64,000 bases of DNA, taken from Phragmites australis. Taxonomy: Eukaryota > Streptophyta > Magnoliopsida > Poales > Poaceae. The stretch covers positions 24,107,501-24,171,500 of the forward strand of contig NC_084939.1 of assembly GCF_958298935.1 (NCBI RefSeq), written 5' to 3'. Positions 45,910 to 57,700 of this stretch are shown piece after piece. The notes beneath the pieces were generated by a model. That model worked only from the letters and a program-made list of their open reading frames with translations. It made no database searches and was not told the origin of the DNA. The position numbers and the translations under genes are program-made. How positions within the stretch are numbered: position 1 is the first letter of the stretch; every line of letters starts with the position of its first letter.

Positions 45910-48365
45910 CTGCCATGGCTTTTCTGGTTAACGTGGCATATGTTTCGTCTGATCTCTCCCTCCCACTGAACCGCCTTCTCTCTTACCAGCAGCCGCCGCC
46001 TCCTCCCGCCGTCCATCTCAGTCCAGCCCTATCCGTACGCCCTCCACGCCAGGTCGGGGGCCGCCGCCTGCGCGCGCCCTCGACCCCATACGGCAGCCGG
46101 AATCTGGTGGGGGCGCTCCCATTGCCGCAGCTTCCTCCTCGCCGCCGCCGCGCCGTCATTCATGGCGAGGCGTCGCTGGGTATCACTAGAAACTTAATCC
46201 ATGCTATTCAACATCCCATACTGCAAATCACAAGCTCATGTAGCCGCCGCAGCTATCTCTAGCCTCCGCTTCTCCTCCTCCTCGCCTGCGCTGATCCCGC
46301 CGCCGCCGCCGCTGCCCGAAGAGAACCCATTCGCACTATTACGCACCTCTGATCCCCCACCACCGGAGCCTCTCCGCCAGGTGCTTACCACGGGCGACGT
46401 CCACGCCGCGCTCCGCCGCTTCCCGGGCCTCGCACGCCAGCTGTTCCGGTGGGCGGAGACCACCCTGCGCGGCTTCCCCCGTTCAGCCTCCGCGTTCGCC
46501 AACGTCCTCGTCCCGCTCGCCCAAGCCAACCACATCCGCGCCGCCTACCCCGTCTCCCTCCGCGCCCTCCACCTCGGCCTCCTCCTCCCACTCGTGTCCC
46601 TCATCCTCTCCTCTCCCTTCTCTCCCGCCAATCCCTACTGAGCCTCCTCTTGCGCTTGCCCACCAAGTTCTCGACAGAATGCGAAGTTCACCACCCTACG
46701 CTCACCACCTGTTCGACGCTGTGCCTTTCTGCCTTCCGCAAGATGGCACGCCACGGCGTGGCCCCTGACGTCAAGGACTGCAACCGTGTGCTGCGCGTGC
46801 TGCGTGATGAGGCCAGGTGGGAGGACATTCGTGCTGTGCTTGCGGATATGCACCAGCTGAGAATTGAGCCAAGCATTGTCACGTACAATACATTGCTGGA
46901 TTCTTTCTTCAAGGAGGGAAGGAGGGATGAGGCTGCCATGCTGCTGAGGGTGATGGAGACCCAGGGGAGTGGTTGCTTGCCGAACGATATCACATACAAT
47001 GTGGTAATTAGTGAGTTGGCCAGGAAAGGTGAGCTGGAGAAGGCAGCAGAGCTGGTTGATATAACGCGGTTGTCCAAGAAAGCGTCATTCTTCACTTATA
47101 ACCCACTTATCACTGGGTTGTTTGCAAAGGGTTTTGTCGAAAAGGTTGAAGCTTTGCAGTTGGAGATGGAGAATGAAGGTATTCTTCCTACAGTGATTAC
47201 ATACAATGCAATGATTCATGGATTGCTTAAAAGTGGGCAGGTAGAGGCTGCGCAGGTGAAATTTGTGGAAATGAGGGCAATGGGCTTGCTGCCAGACGTG
47301 ATCACGTACAATTTGTTGATAAATGGATATTGTAAGGCAGGTAATTTGAAGGAGGCACTTTGGTTACTTGATGATTTGAGGTGTGCAGGGTTACCACCAA
47401 CAATTTTGACATATAACAGTCTTATAGATGGTTGTTGTAGATTAGGTGATTTACAGGAAGCTGAGAGATTCAGAGAGGAAATAGTAGAGCAGGGCTGTTT
47501 GCCCGATGTTTGTACATATACAATTCTCATGAATGGTTCATGTAAGGTGAGGAACCTTGATATGGCAAGAGAGTTCTTTGATGAGATGCTGAGCAAAGGT
47601 TTGCAGCCAGATTGCTTTGCCTATAATACAAGGATTTGCGCGGAGGTAACCCTAGGGGCTACTTCCAAGGCTTTCCAGTTGAGGGAGGTGATGGAGTTGA
47701 AAGGAATATCTTCTGCTACAGTCACATACAATATTCTTATTGATGTACTGTCCAAGGCTGGTAACCTGAAAGATGCCTATGTGCTGTGCATGAAGATGGT
47801 CAGTGATGGTGTACAGCCTGACTGTATCACATACACCTGCTTGATTCATGCGCATTGTGAGAGAGGACTTCTAAGAGAAGCAAGGGTTATTTTTTATCAC
47901 ATTATCTCAAGTGGTTTGCCACCCTCAGCTGTGACCTAAACTGTTTTTATTCACATGTATTGTAGAAGAGGAAATTTTTATTCAGCATATGGTTGGTTTC
48001 GGAAGATGCTGGAGAAAGGAGTTGAACCTAATGAAGTAACATATAATGTGCTCATACATGCACTATGCAGGTTGGGCAGAACTCACTTGGCTTATCATCA
48101 TTTTTATGAGATGCTGGAAAGGGGATTAACGCCAAACAAATACACATATACTTTGTTGATAGATGGGAACTGTAAAGTAGGCAACTGGGCAGATGCAATA
48201 AGGCTGTATTTTGAAATGCATCAGAATGGTATTCATCCAGATTGTTGCACACACTATGCCTTGTTTAAGGGATTTGATGAAGGCCACATGCATCATGCAA
48301 TTGAGTACTTGGAGAATGTTGTTTTGGGTGAATATATTGCTCTCTGTAAAAGATTATCCCATTAG
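45910..48365 (+). pseudogene. P-class pentatricopeptide repeat gene, mitochondrial type, broken
   Basis: The N-terminal part is open from 46201 (MLFNIPYCKSQAHV) in one frame to 46641 and encodes the Ala/Ser/Pro-rich leader and conserved LFRWAETTLRGFPR region. The frame then changes between about 46590 and 46640. The main body continues in the next frame to a TAA at 47937-47939, where the family has an aromatic residue inside a PPR motif. It then stays in frame from 47940 to TAG at 48363. About 14 motifs of 35 residues follow one another (for example VTYNTLLDSF, ITYNAMIHGL, CTYTILMNGS, YTYTLLIDGN). P-class PPR proteins bind organelle RNA; this one resembles At1g22960-like proteins. One frameshift and one nonsense codon make it a young pseudogene, or these are sequencing errors. 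GC-rich open sequence at 45915-46200 may be its leader. Confidence 0.75.
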
Positions 48366-48495
48366 CCTTGCTTGGCGGGTATGTCCCTGTAAGAACTTTC
48401 TCCTATATGCATATTTCTCTTCATCAGTGGTTTGTAGCTTTGCTCATTTCTTCAAGCGTATTTTGATTTTGTGTTCAGTCCGAAGATGACAGATG
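48366..48495. other. 3' flank of PPR pseudogene
   Basis: This is T-rich sequence with nothing recognisable. Confidence 0.3.
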
Positions 48496-48770
48496 TAGTT
48501 GGGGACAATTCCTTTCAAATGAGGGAGAAAAAATGAGAGTTTGAGACAATGTTCTCTGAGTTAAGCAGCTGGGTGCTTTCCAAACGAATAGTTGAGCACA
48601 AACAGGTCTTACTCTTGCTGCTCAGGAGGGGATACATGGAGTTTGGGGGCAATTCCGTTCAAAAGAAGAAAAAAAGACAGTTTGGGAAAACGTTCTGAGT
48701 TAAGCTGCTGCGTGTTTCCCAAACGGATATTTGAGCACAGACAGGTCTTCCTCTTGCTGGTTAAACCTCG
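48496..48770. repeat. Diverged tandem duplication (unit about 140 bp)
   Basis: Two neighbouring blocks share ordered matches: ttgggg(a/g)caattcc, gagttaagc(a/t)gctg, gtg(c/t)tt(t/c)ccaaacg(a/g)ata, gagcaca(a/g)acaggtctt and ctcttgctg. The first copy runs from about 48496 and the second from about 48635. The copies differ by small indels and substitutions, so the duplication is old. Confidence 0.65.
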
Positions 48771-48908
48771 TCACAATTCTTTACTTGGTATTATACTCAT
48801 GGAGATAATGTTTTCTAATGAAAACTGGGAGGTGGGGATGTTCTCCAGTTTCTAAAAAAAAAATTCATGATACTATTTTGCTCCCTTTGTTCTTTACTTC
48901 TGATAAGG

Positions 48909-49185
48909 TGTATTGGAAACCCGCCAGCCATGCATTCCATACACCTACTTTCTCAAATGGTAGGAGATTGAATTAGGACTGCTTAGAGATAAGTTTGGTA
49001 GGAGATAAGTTAGGAATTGGAATTGATTTAGGATTGCAATTTTCCCTCTCTATATAAAGGGGCAGTCGCACATCATTGTAATCAAGCAAAGAAGAATTAA
49101 TCTAAGTCTCTCCGATCTATAGTCTATTCCCTCCCATAGCAGCCGACACCGTCCGGCTATCCTCTCGGCGGTTTTTATCCTAACA
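48909..49185 (+). repeat. Solo LTR of an LTR retrotransposon
   Basis: The segment starts tgtattggaaac, contains tctatataaagg (TATA-like) near 49058, then atcaagcaaagaagaatta, and ends tttttatcctaaca. This is the layout of a short LTR. A related but diverged LTR lies at about 50930-51264 in the same orientation. No 5-bp direct duplication is visible around it, and no internal region follows. Confidence 0.6.
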
Positions 49186-49430
49186 TCCTTCATGCAGCCT
49201 TGTCAGTTACATCCACAGCATACCCAACAAAAACACACACACATGCCATTCTCTTTTGAGCTTCCGCTTGACAGCAGGCTCCTTGGCCCTTGCAGCTATA
49301 AATAGAGGTTCATACTCTACCAATGCCCAGTAAGCAGCCCACAGCACACAGCACATCGTTGAGTGCATTAGCTTGCGGCATTTGATCAGAGCATTCATTG
49401 CGAAAAATAAAGATACCTGTCCCTCCAACC

Positions 49431-50315
49431 ATGTCTAGGTCTGTGGAGCCTCTTATTGTCCGGCGGGTGATCAGTGAAGTTCTCGATTCCTTTAACCCAA
49501 GTGTGAAGATGATAGTGACCTACAACTCAAACAAGCTTGTCTTCAATGGCCATGAGCTCTACCCATCAGCAGTTGTATCTAAACCAAAAGTAGAGGTCCA
49601 AGGGGATGACTTGCGGTCTTTATTCACATTGGTAGAGAACAGTTAGCTCAATACTGGCAGTTTCATAGTTAACTTCAAATACTTTATACTTACTATTTCG
49701 TCCCTAATGGCTATAAAAAATTTCAGGTTATGATAGACCCATATGTCCCAGGATCGGGTGATCCATCTAAGGGAGCACCTTCACTGGTAATCTTCAGCAT
49801 TTCTTATATAAGGATGTAAAGTTATTTTTAATCATTGGTTACTGATTAACTAGGCAATAGCATATCTTTCTGAGTATGATAGCACCACATTTTGCATATA
49901 TACAAAACAAAATATTTTCTGAACACTTACAATGGGAATGGTGTGGCTATATGTCACCTTTTACATTCGCAGGATTGCGACTGATATACCTGGGACAACA
50001 GATGCTTTCTTTGATATGTTCTTCTGATTTGTGCTTAGTCTATTCCATGTTCCACTTGTTCTTTTGAATGAACAACCATGCATCTTTCAAATTGCAGGGA
50101 GAGAGGTCATAAGCTACGAGAGCTCAAAGCCCAATATTGGTATCCACAGGTTCATTTTCGTGCTCTCCAAGCAGAAGCGCTGGCAAACTGTAACTGTGTT
50201 ATCCTTCAGGGATCATTTCAACACCCGGCAGTTTGCTGAGGAAAATGACCTAGGCCTCCCTGTAGCTGCTGTCTATTTCAATGCTCAGAGAGGAACTGCT
50301 GCCAGGAGGCGTTGA
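49431..50315 (+). pseudogene. TFL1/CENTRORADIALIS-like PEBP gene, recently inactivated
   Basis: All four exons of the TFL1/CEN family are recognisable at the normal sizes. Exon 1 is 49431-49631 (201 nt; [20 protein letters not shown]). Exon 2 is 49727-49786 (60 nt instead of 62). Exon 3 is 49973-50013 (41 nt; TDIPGTTDA). Exon 4 is 50098-50315 (218 nt; [18 protein letters not shown], ending AARRR). Two lesions inactivate it. Two bases are missing in exon 2 within the DPY-L-REHLHW segment, which shifts the frame and removes the His that distinguishes TFL1-like from FT-like proteins. The donor after exon 3 reads AT in place of GT. The DPDxP ligand motif is also altered (DPYVP). TFL1-like proteins repress flowering and keep meristems indeterminate by competing with FT for FD and 14-3-3 proteins. 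The high residual similarity to grass RCN proteins suggests loss was recent. Confidence 0.85.
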
Positions 50316-50925
50316 AAACTCCAGCTCTCATTGTCCAAATTATGATAAATAAGGGCCTTCTGATCTTCTTTCTACAAAGTCGACGCTCTTATTCTACATC
50401 ACACGCTCCTAAGTCCTGATCTTCTTTCTACGAAGTACTAAGTCAATACTTCTATCTGATGGAATCCTCAGCTAGTTTGGCTTGTTATCTGCAGAATCTT
50501 AGAGATCTGGCTATTAGGAGTCATCTTTTGCTGTTAGTATAGAATGTTCCTGGGGTGTCTAATGGTATGTTCTGTCTTTTGGTACTGTTTGGTGTCCGAT
50601 TTTATCCTGTCTTAGTATTCCTGTCTATGAACTTCTGGATTCTGTACTGTTGGCTCCGTTACTCCGTTAATGGAAATGGGTAATTCCCGCATTAAAAAAA
50701 AAACATGCTCCTAAGTCCTACAGTACAAATAAACCAGATGCATTTTGCAGATTGTATTAGTATTACTAGCTTGTTTCGTAAGTGGCAAGATTGAGAATAA
50801 TTTTGTGTATAAGCCAATCTATCACTCAAAATCTGAGACCAGGGTTGGTGGACATCCCCCACAAGCAAAAAAGTTCATCTACATTTTGCAGTATGCCGCT
50901 TGCCAGCTTCACTGTTATTGGCGAG
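50316..50925. other. 3' flank of the PEBP pseudogene
   Basis: This holds a probable former 3' UTR and then AT-rich sequence. Two similar stretches (tgatcttctttctac(a/g)aagt, at about 50360 and 50418) suggest a small duplication. No gene is seen. Confidence 0.35.
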
Positions 50926-50929
50926 AGTT

Positions 50930-51660
50930 AAATATTAGATAAATTAGGAAGAAAATAAATTAGAGTTCAGCTGAGATAAGTTAGGAAATAAATTAATTTA
51001 GATTGGAAAGAGATGGATTCAATCTAGAAATTAGGAAGGAGATAAATTAGAGTTTGATTTGGTTTAATAGTTACTTGGATTAGGATCGGGAATCTGTTAA
51101 TTGGCTGGCTATATATAGTTGACAATAGTTGTGTCTTAGGAATCAAGCAAAGAAAAATTAATCAAGTCTCCCCTAATTCTAAATCTCTCTTATCTATAGT
51201 CTAATCTCTCATCTATAGCAACTAACACTATCTGGTTATCCTTCCAGTGGATGTTTACCTCCTTTATGGTCAAGCTCCGTTTGGCAATCTGGTATGACGT
51301 GTACGGATCATAATAAATTAGTATCAGATTCCATGTCTCCAAACCCTGAACAGAAGCAATTCAAGGTATTGCTCACTGCTCAGGAAGACATGCTACGTAA
51401 AGAGTATCAGGAGGGGTTAAAACACCCATCAACAGCACCCAGGCCGACATGAAGCAACAGCTCGGCCTCCTAGGCGACATCCAAAACTCCATGTCCACCC
51501 TCACGCGCGCAATGACCAGCCTCATGGGTCGTGTCATAGTAACGGAGAAGTCTATCGGCATAGATCAAGCTCCGATCACGGGTGATTTTTCTCATAAGTT
51601 GTTGACCCCTCCAAACAAACATATATGCTCTACTGCGCTAGTGATAGGATAACTTGGTGA
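50930..51660 (+). mobile_element. LTR retrotransposon 5' end: LTR, primer-site-like sequence and gag leader
   Basis: The LTR-like part (about 50930-51264) shares atcaagcaaagaa, tctatagtcta and ctatcc..ggatg blocks with the solo LTR at 48909-49185. Beyond it, ttagtatcagattcc (about 51320) resembles an initiator-Met-tRNA primer site. A gag-like opening then reads MSPNPEQKQF, with KQQLGLLGDIQNSMSTLTRA following after a break. The element stops at about 51660. Superfamily is uncertain (copia-like LTR, gypsy-like gag opening). Confidence 0.5.
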
Positions 51661-51771
51661 TAACTCTACTATGATTGTGACGAGCATGGAGACAATCGCC
51701 GGCACAGACCTGCCCGCTAGGTGTTTGACGATATGCTCGAGTAGCAGCAATGGTGTCGCCATCGCTGCTAC

Positions 51772-52416
51772 TAGGGATGGTAATTGATCTTGATTACCCG
51801 TTTACCCACGGGTAAATACCCGAATAGGGTAGGATATTGCTAGCATTTGGTATCCACGGGTGCACTCGTGAGTAGAAAATACTACCCGACGGGTAGACCG
51901 GTATAGGTATAGGTAAGACGTGTCTATACCCGTGAAACCCGTATACACGTATAGTTCTTTGATGATGTCCTTGTTCAGTGTTCACATGTTCATTTGAGCC
52001 TTTGAAGTGCTCGTCTTTTCAAATGTTCATTTGAGTGGAAATTGCAATGTGCTTGGGAGATGATCATACTGAAGTTCAGTATATATCTTGCTGAAATCAT
52101 ACTAAAATAATACCACTTGCTGAAATTATTTGAGCTGAAATCATACTGAAATAATTTATTTATTTCTGGCTAAAATTATTTATATGTCTCGTTGCAACCA
52201 TTACAATATTTTTACATAGAATGAACGAATGGTGTATGAAACTTGTGATAGTGTTTGGTACATCTATTGTGATAAGCGGGTAAATACGTATACCTGCGGA
52301 CGATAGGTTTGGAACCGCTCTTCGCTCGTGAGCGTTCGCGGGTATACCTATGGACGAATAAAAATTGATAGGTATGGGTGCAGGTGAGTACCCGTCGGAT
52401 AAGATTGCCATCCATA
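51772..52416. mobile_element. Non-autonomous hAT-type element (gggatggtaat ends)
   Basis: The 645-bp block starts tagggatggtaat and ends with the complement of tatggatggcaat. Both subterminal regions are packed with acccgt / gggtaa motifs (acccacgggtaaatacccg; gagtacccgtcgg). This is the well-known layout of grass hAT MITEs. The flanking octamers (gctgctac and tcttttac) agree at 5 of 8 positions, which fits an eroded target duplication. Confidence 0.6.
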
Positions 52417-53447
52417 TCTTTTACTGCATCGTCACTGGTGATTATCATCATCGCCAACCACATGCTGCTGCTACTTCAAGCTCGGACCAAACAAGAATAA
52501 AAACAAGAGTTTTTTTTTATCTCACAGGATTCTTTCTCAAATCAAACCCACGAAATGGTTAAGGGCAATTGTTTCAATGATCATCACAAAATACTTTGAG
52601 GTTAAAAAGAAGCATTTGCATACCATCTGGACAAGAAAGAATGGGTCTCAAATTTTGATTCAAAATGAGCGGGTATTGCAGTACTTGTATGAGCATGGTA
52701 TTCGATTAAGTTTTGTATTCGAAATCAAAACAGGGGAACAAAGTCTCTTGAGTTAACTAGGCAATTGCCCCAAGTTTTACCCACTGCATCCATGACACTA
52801 TGATACTGAGTATTGGTTGCAGATAAAAGTTAATCTACATATTATCATAGGCTGATGGTTTTTGTGATTCGAAAACATGTTTACATGCTTTTTTTTTATG
52901 AAATCCATGATTCGATGATAACAAGTTTTGATTGATGCAAGCTAACGCTCATGATGCGCCACGTTTAGCAGCAGATTTCATCAATTAGGTGCATGGAAAT
53001 TTTCCTCATATAGGCCATATCCTACGAGTTTGTTTCTTTTCTCTTGCTCTTTCATTATCAAGTATCCAAATTCTAAGGAAAAATCACTTAGTGCACAAAT
53101 ATCGCACAGCTATATAACGTTCACTTAATGATAGTAGGCCTTTTTGTTCTTTCTGAACTCTAGATTCCTTTCAGATGTCAGCTTTCAAATGCCTAATTCT
53201 GCTCGGTGAAACGTGGAACACACCACATCTACAGTAGCCCAGTTTACTGACGGATATGCACAGTAGTAGCTGACGGCATTTCACGAAATCTTATCAAACA
53301 AAAGCACAACGTATTTGTTGGATTAGGCGACAATCAAGTAAAGATAGCACAGGGCCAAGGAAGACAGCATCGTTTGTAACACTCCAATTTTTTTACGCTA
53401 CTTGAAACGCGCAAGAGTGAAATTATTGAACAGGCAGCGCCAGACAG
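52417..53447. other. No gene seen
   Basis: This is AT-rich intergenic sequence with no open frame of interest. Confidence 0.35.
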
Positions 53448-53735
53448 GTGCATGCAGTTCGCGCCGGCAATCAGAGGGGGGAGGCGGCGGGCAGTGCGAC
53501 GCTGCTTCGGGCGGTGCTCATGGCGATCCCAGTCTACTATCTCATCATGCTAGACCTTTCCAAGTGGGCGCTGAAGGCGATCTACAAGCTCCGGTGTGCA
53601 TTCCTGTGGAAGGGGCGATCCCAGGTCCAGGGTGGCTACTGTATCGTCTCCCAGCACCGTGTGTGTCGGCCGATCGAGCTGGGTGGCCTCGGAAATCATG
53701 ATCCAGAGGCCTTGAGTTGGTAGCTGCGTATGTTT
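53448..53735 (+). mobile_element. LINE (non-LTR) reverse transcriptase 3' fragment
   Basis: The frame reads LLRAVLMAIPVYYLIMLDLS, KWALKAIYKLRCAFLWKGR and GGYCIVSQHRVCRPIELGGL. These are the consecutive conserved blocks between the RT thumb and the zf-RVT region of plant LINE ORF2 proteins. It ends at a TAG (53721) where the family continues ALRLRW-like (the next codons read LRM). Nothing upstream or downstream extends it, so it is a short fragment. Confidence 0.75.
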
Positions 53736-54700
53736 AGCAATGGCAATAGAGGATACAGTAAAAAATAGTCATATTAGGTTATAATTGTAATTTTAATGAT
53801 TAATGATAATATAGCTATTGAGACTAATATGTTTATCAAAAATATATGTTAGTATGACTTATGGATGTAATACATCAAAAAATTACCGTAGCCGGAACAA
53901 AATTTGATTGAATTAGAAAAATCACAGGAGAATTATCCCACCAGATAGTCCAGTGCAGTAGAGTTTGCACTCACCGGAGTATTGTGCATAGAGGCTGATA
54001 GCCTCACCGGATAATCCGGTGCTCTGTGTGTTGAACTCACCGGTGCCTTTCTGATAAAAGGGGAGAAGACTGAGAATCTCATTGTATAGTCCTGTTATCT
54101 GCGTAGGGTAACATTGAAGCATTTCTTGCAGAGAAGAATGTAAATGCAGAAGATTGAAGAGCAACCCACCAGTCCAGTGCTTGGTTTATGCTCATCGAAT
54201 TATAGCACCGGAGTATTTCTTGCAGAGTTGACTGCAAGTGTTGAAGAATTAAGAACAACCCACTGGAGCGGTGAGCTGTCGTTCTAGGGAGGAGTATAAG
54301 AGGTTTCTTGACTCGTTCAGAGGTAGGTAGAGATGAGAGTCCAACAGACTCTTTCTGTCAACTTCGCGTTAGTTACTTGAGCCAGGGAGGATAGGGCAGG
54401 CATGTGCCAGGATAGTTTGTCCGATTGGATGTAACTAGTTGGCTTGTAATCCTTTCTTTTTATGAATGGAAAATGTTTGAGGTTTTATGATGTCCGTCTT
54501 TGTCCCATCCCGCTTGCTAGTCAGGTTCTTGGGGCGTAGAACGGATCATAGCTCGACAAACACATTGGTGGCGACCAGCTCTCGGCCCGAGTGAGGGTGT
54601 GTGGCCTTGTTTGTTGCTTCCGACCGTTCGTACCCACGTTACCATGTGGGATGGGGCTTTGTACTGTACCAGGGTGCCTTGTTGTTGGCGGATCTCGTAA
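53736..54700. repeat. Probable LTR-type fragment
   Basis: 53920-54300 contains repeated short phrases in both orientations (ctcaccgga, caccggagtatt, tccggtgc), which suggests tandem or inverted repeats within an LTR. At about 54545-54575 the text gacaaacacattggtggcga could mark an LTR end followed by a primer site of a plus-strand element. I could not find a matching partner. Confidence 0.35.
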
Positions 54701-54729
54701 TGGCCGTTAAGTGTGTTCGCATGTTGTGG

Positions 54730-57700
54730 TCGAAGAATTAACCTGTCGGGAGCTCGTTGCTGGTCGAGGAGTCCTGCAAAACAGGGAGTCTAGTTTTTTT
54801 AATTTTAGAACTTACAGGTCGTATTTCACGCTCGTCTGAAAGACCCTGCAAAAATAGAGAAACATGCCCGTTTTTGAGTGACCCTACATATAGAACTTGC
54901 ACGATAGGGTGATGTTTCAGGAGTTGTGTAATTCCCGGTCGTCCTCCATGGACAACCTGACCGCACCAGACCGGATGACATCGACCACCTTGTAGGGCCA
55001 TTCCCACTTAGGGGAGAGCTTGTTCTGACCTGCCTTATTCTAAATTTGCCTAAGTATGAGGTCACTTACAACCAGTGTTCATTCTCGTACCTTTCGGTGG
55101 TGGTAGCGTCTGAGGCTCTGCTGATATCGGACGGCTCGAATTAGAGCACAATCGTGGAACTCTTCGATCAGGTTTATGTCATTCTCTCATCACGCCACCT
55201 GGTCATCATCCGAGTAATTGCTGACTCGAGGCGACTGGAGGGCGATTTCTAAGGGGAGCATGGCCTCCGCGCCGAAGATCAAGAAGAAAGGGGTCTCGGC
55301 CGTAGCCCAGTTAGGGATTACCCGTAGCGACCAGTACTGTGGGGAGTTCGTCCGCCCAACGCCTTGAATAGCTTTTAAGCTAGTCAAAGACCTGGGTTTT
55401 AATCCCTTGTAGTACCATCTCGTTCGCCCTTTCAACATGTCTGTTGCTTTGGGGTGTGCCACAGACGCATAGCAAACCTTGGTCCCGATTTCATCGCAAT
55501 AGTCCTGGAAAGCACTACTGGTGAACTGAGTTCCGTTGTCCATGATTATGCGGTTTGGACTACCAAACCGCACTACCAATCCTTGTATGAACTTAATTGC
55601 TGTTGCGGCGGTGATCTTCTTGACGGTTTCAGCCTCGATCCACTTAGTGAATTTGTCGATGGTCACGAATAGGAATTCAAAACTGCATGGAGCTTTGGGG
55701 AATGGTTTTACGATATCGAGCCCCCAGACAACGAAAGGCTAAGAGAGTGGTATGGTTTGCAATGCCTGGGCTGGTAGGTTGGTATTTTAGCCATGGTACT
55801 GACACAACTCGCACCATTTCACCAGCTCGCATGCATCCTAAAGGGCAGTGAGCCAATAAAATCCTTGCCGGAACGCTTTTTTGACCAGGGTGCGGTACGA
55901 AACGTGGCTACCACATATACCTCCGTGGATATCAGAGAGCATTGTGCTCCCCTCTTTCTGAGTGATGCATTTCAATAAAAGGTCATTGCTCCCTCGGTGG
56001 TAGAGGTGTCCCTCTACCGGGGAGTATCTGTAGGCTTACCACGAGACCTTTTCTGTTGATGCATCATCGTCAGGGGCTGCTCGATTCTGAAGGTAGTCCG
56101 CAATCTAATCCATCCTGGTCGTACCCAAATTGAGCAGGGCGACCACATGATGGCCGCCCGAGACCAATGGCACCGAGGGAGGCGTTGCCTCTAAAGGTGT
56201 TGCCTTGGGTGCTCCATTTTCGAGCGGAGCATCCCCTTTACCTTGGCCTGAGATCGCGGTGGATGTTTGTGAGAGTCTTTCTTCAAAGACTCTGATCGGG
56301 ACAGGTTGACGAGAAGAAGCTAGACGGGCTTGCTCATCAGCTAGGAAGTTGTCCTTGAGAGGGATGTGCTTGACCTCAAAGCCGATGAAGCATCACTCTA
56401 GTTTTCTCACTTCGGCGAGGTATGCTGCCATCATCGGGTCAGAGCACTGAAACTCCTTTTGCACCTGGTTCACAACTAGAAGCGGGTCCCCTATCGCCAA
56501 TAGTTGTTTAATCCCAAGTGTGGCGGTTGCTCGCATTTCGAAAAAGAGGCCCTCATATTCAACAGTGTTATTAGTTGTTGGAAAATATAATTGAACTACG
56601 TACTTGAGGATGTCACCGGTGGGTGAGGTTAGAATCACTCCTGCCCTGGCTCTCTACAGTGTGAATGACCCGTCAAAGTGCATGGTCCAGTGCTTGTTTG
56701 CCTTTGATCGTGGTACCTGCTCGGACTCGAAGGACGACCACTCGGCTACAAAATCCGCAAGCGCTTGGGACTTGATAGAAGTTTGGGGGGGGGGGTGAAC
56801 TGGAGGTCGAATCCCCCGAGCTCTACTGCTCATTTTGCCGAGGAGCCTAGAGTGATCCCGAAGAAAGGCAGGGATGGCCTCAACGAGTTTCTCGAAATCT
56901 GCAGGGTGTCTAGTGCGTCAGCAAAGAGGAGGTTGATCGAGCTTCTGCCGTTGACGAGCACGCGGCCCAGGTGAATGTTCGGCACTGTGGGTTCGACCAC
57001 GATAGGGTAGCGACCCAGGCGTTGGACGCACGCGAGGTTGTCAACCTGGCTGAAAGTGAGTGGGACCTCCGACTACTTCAGGCGCGGGCTTGTGTCTGAT
57101 GTGGTTGCCGACACCTCCTGGACAACCGACTTGTATTTCCTATTAGATGAATATGTTACGGTGCCTCCGAAGATGTGATAGACCATATGATCAGCCTACT
57201 GGTACCCCAATGCCGACTGATCGAGGGCGGCCCTGTCCTTATCGACATCACCATGCTTGTACTTGCGCTCTCCAAGCTCCTGGTCGATGGTGACGTGCAC
57301 GACCTTGCATTCGGTCAGGTCATGTGTAGCCCTGACCCTTTTTCCCATCTTTCTTTTTGAAGCGCCAGCGTGTCAGGCCGGTTTGCTCGACCGCCAAGAC
57401 TTCAGGAGGTCCGGCCTTGCGCTTGCTCTTCTTGTCCTTCCGGTCGACCCCTTTGGCAGGGGCGGGCCATTTGGATGCAGGTCGCGGCCTAGTGTCGACT
57501 TGTCATTCCCAAGCCTTGGCGGCCTGCGCGCACTTATCCACGAATTCGAAGAGCTTAGTTGTGCGTCGGATTACCCGGGTGCCCAGCATCTATACCATTT
57601 TCTGGTCTTTGACCCCCCCCCCCCCATTCAAACGCTATGATAACGGATTCTCCCGTGACCCTTGGAATGGTATTTCGGCATTCAGTGAAACACCGGATGA

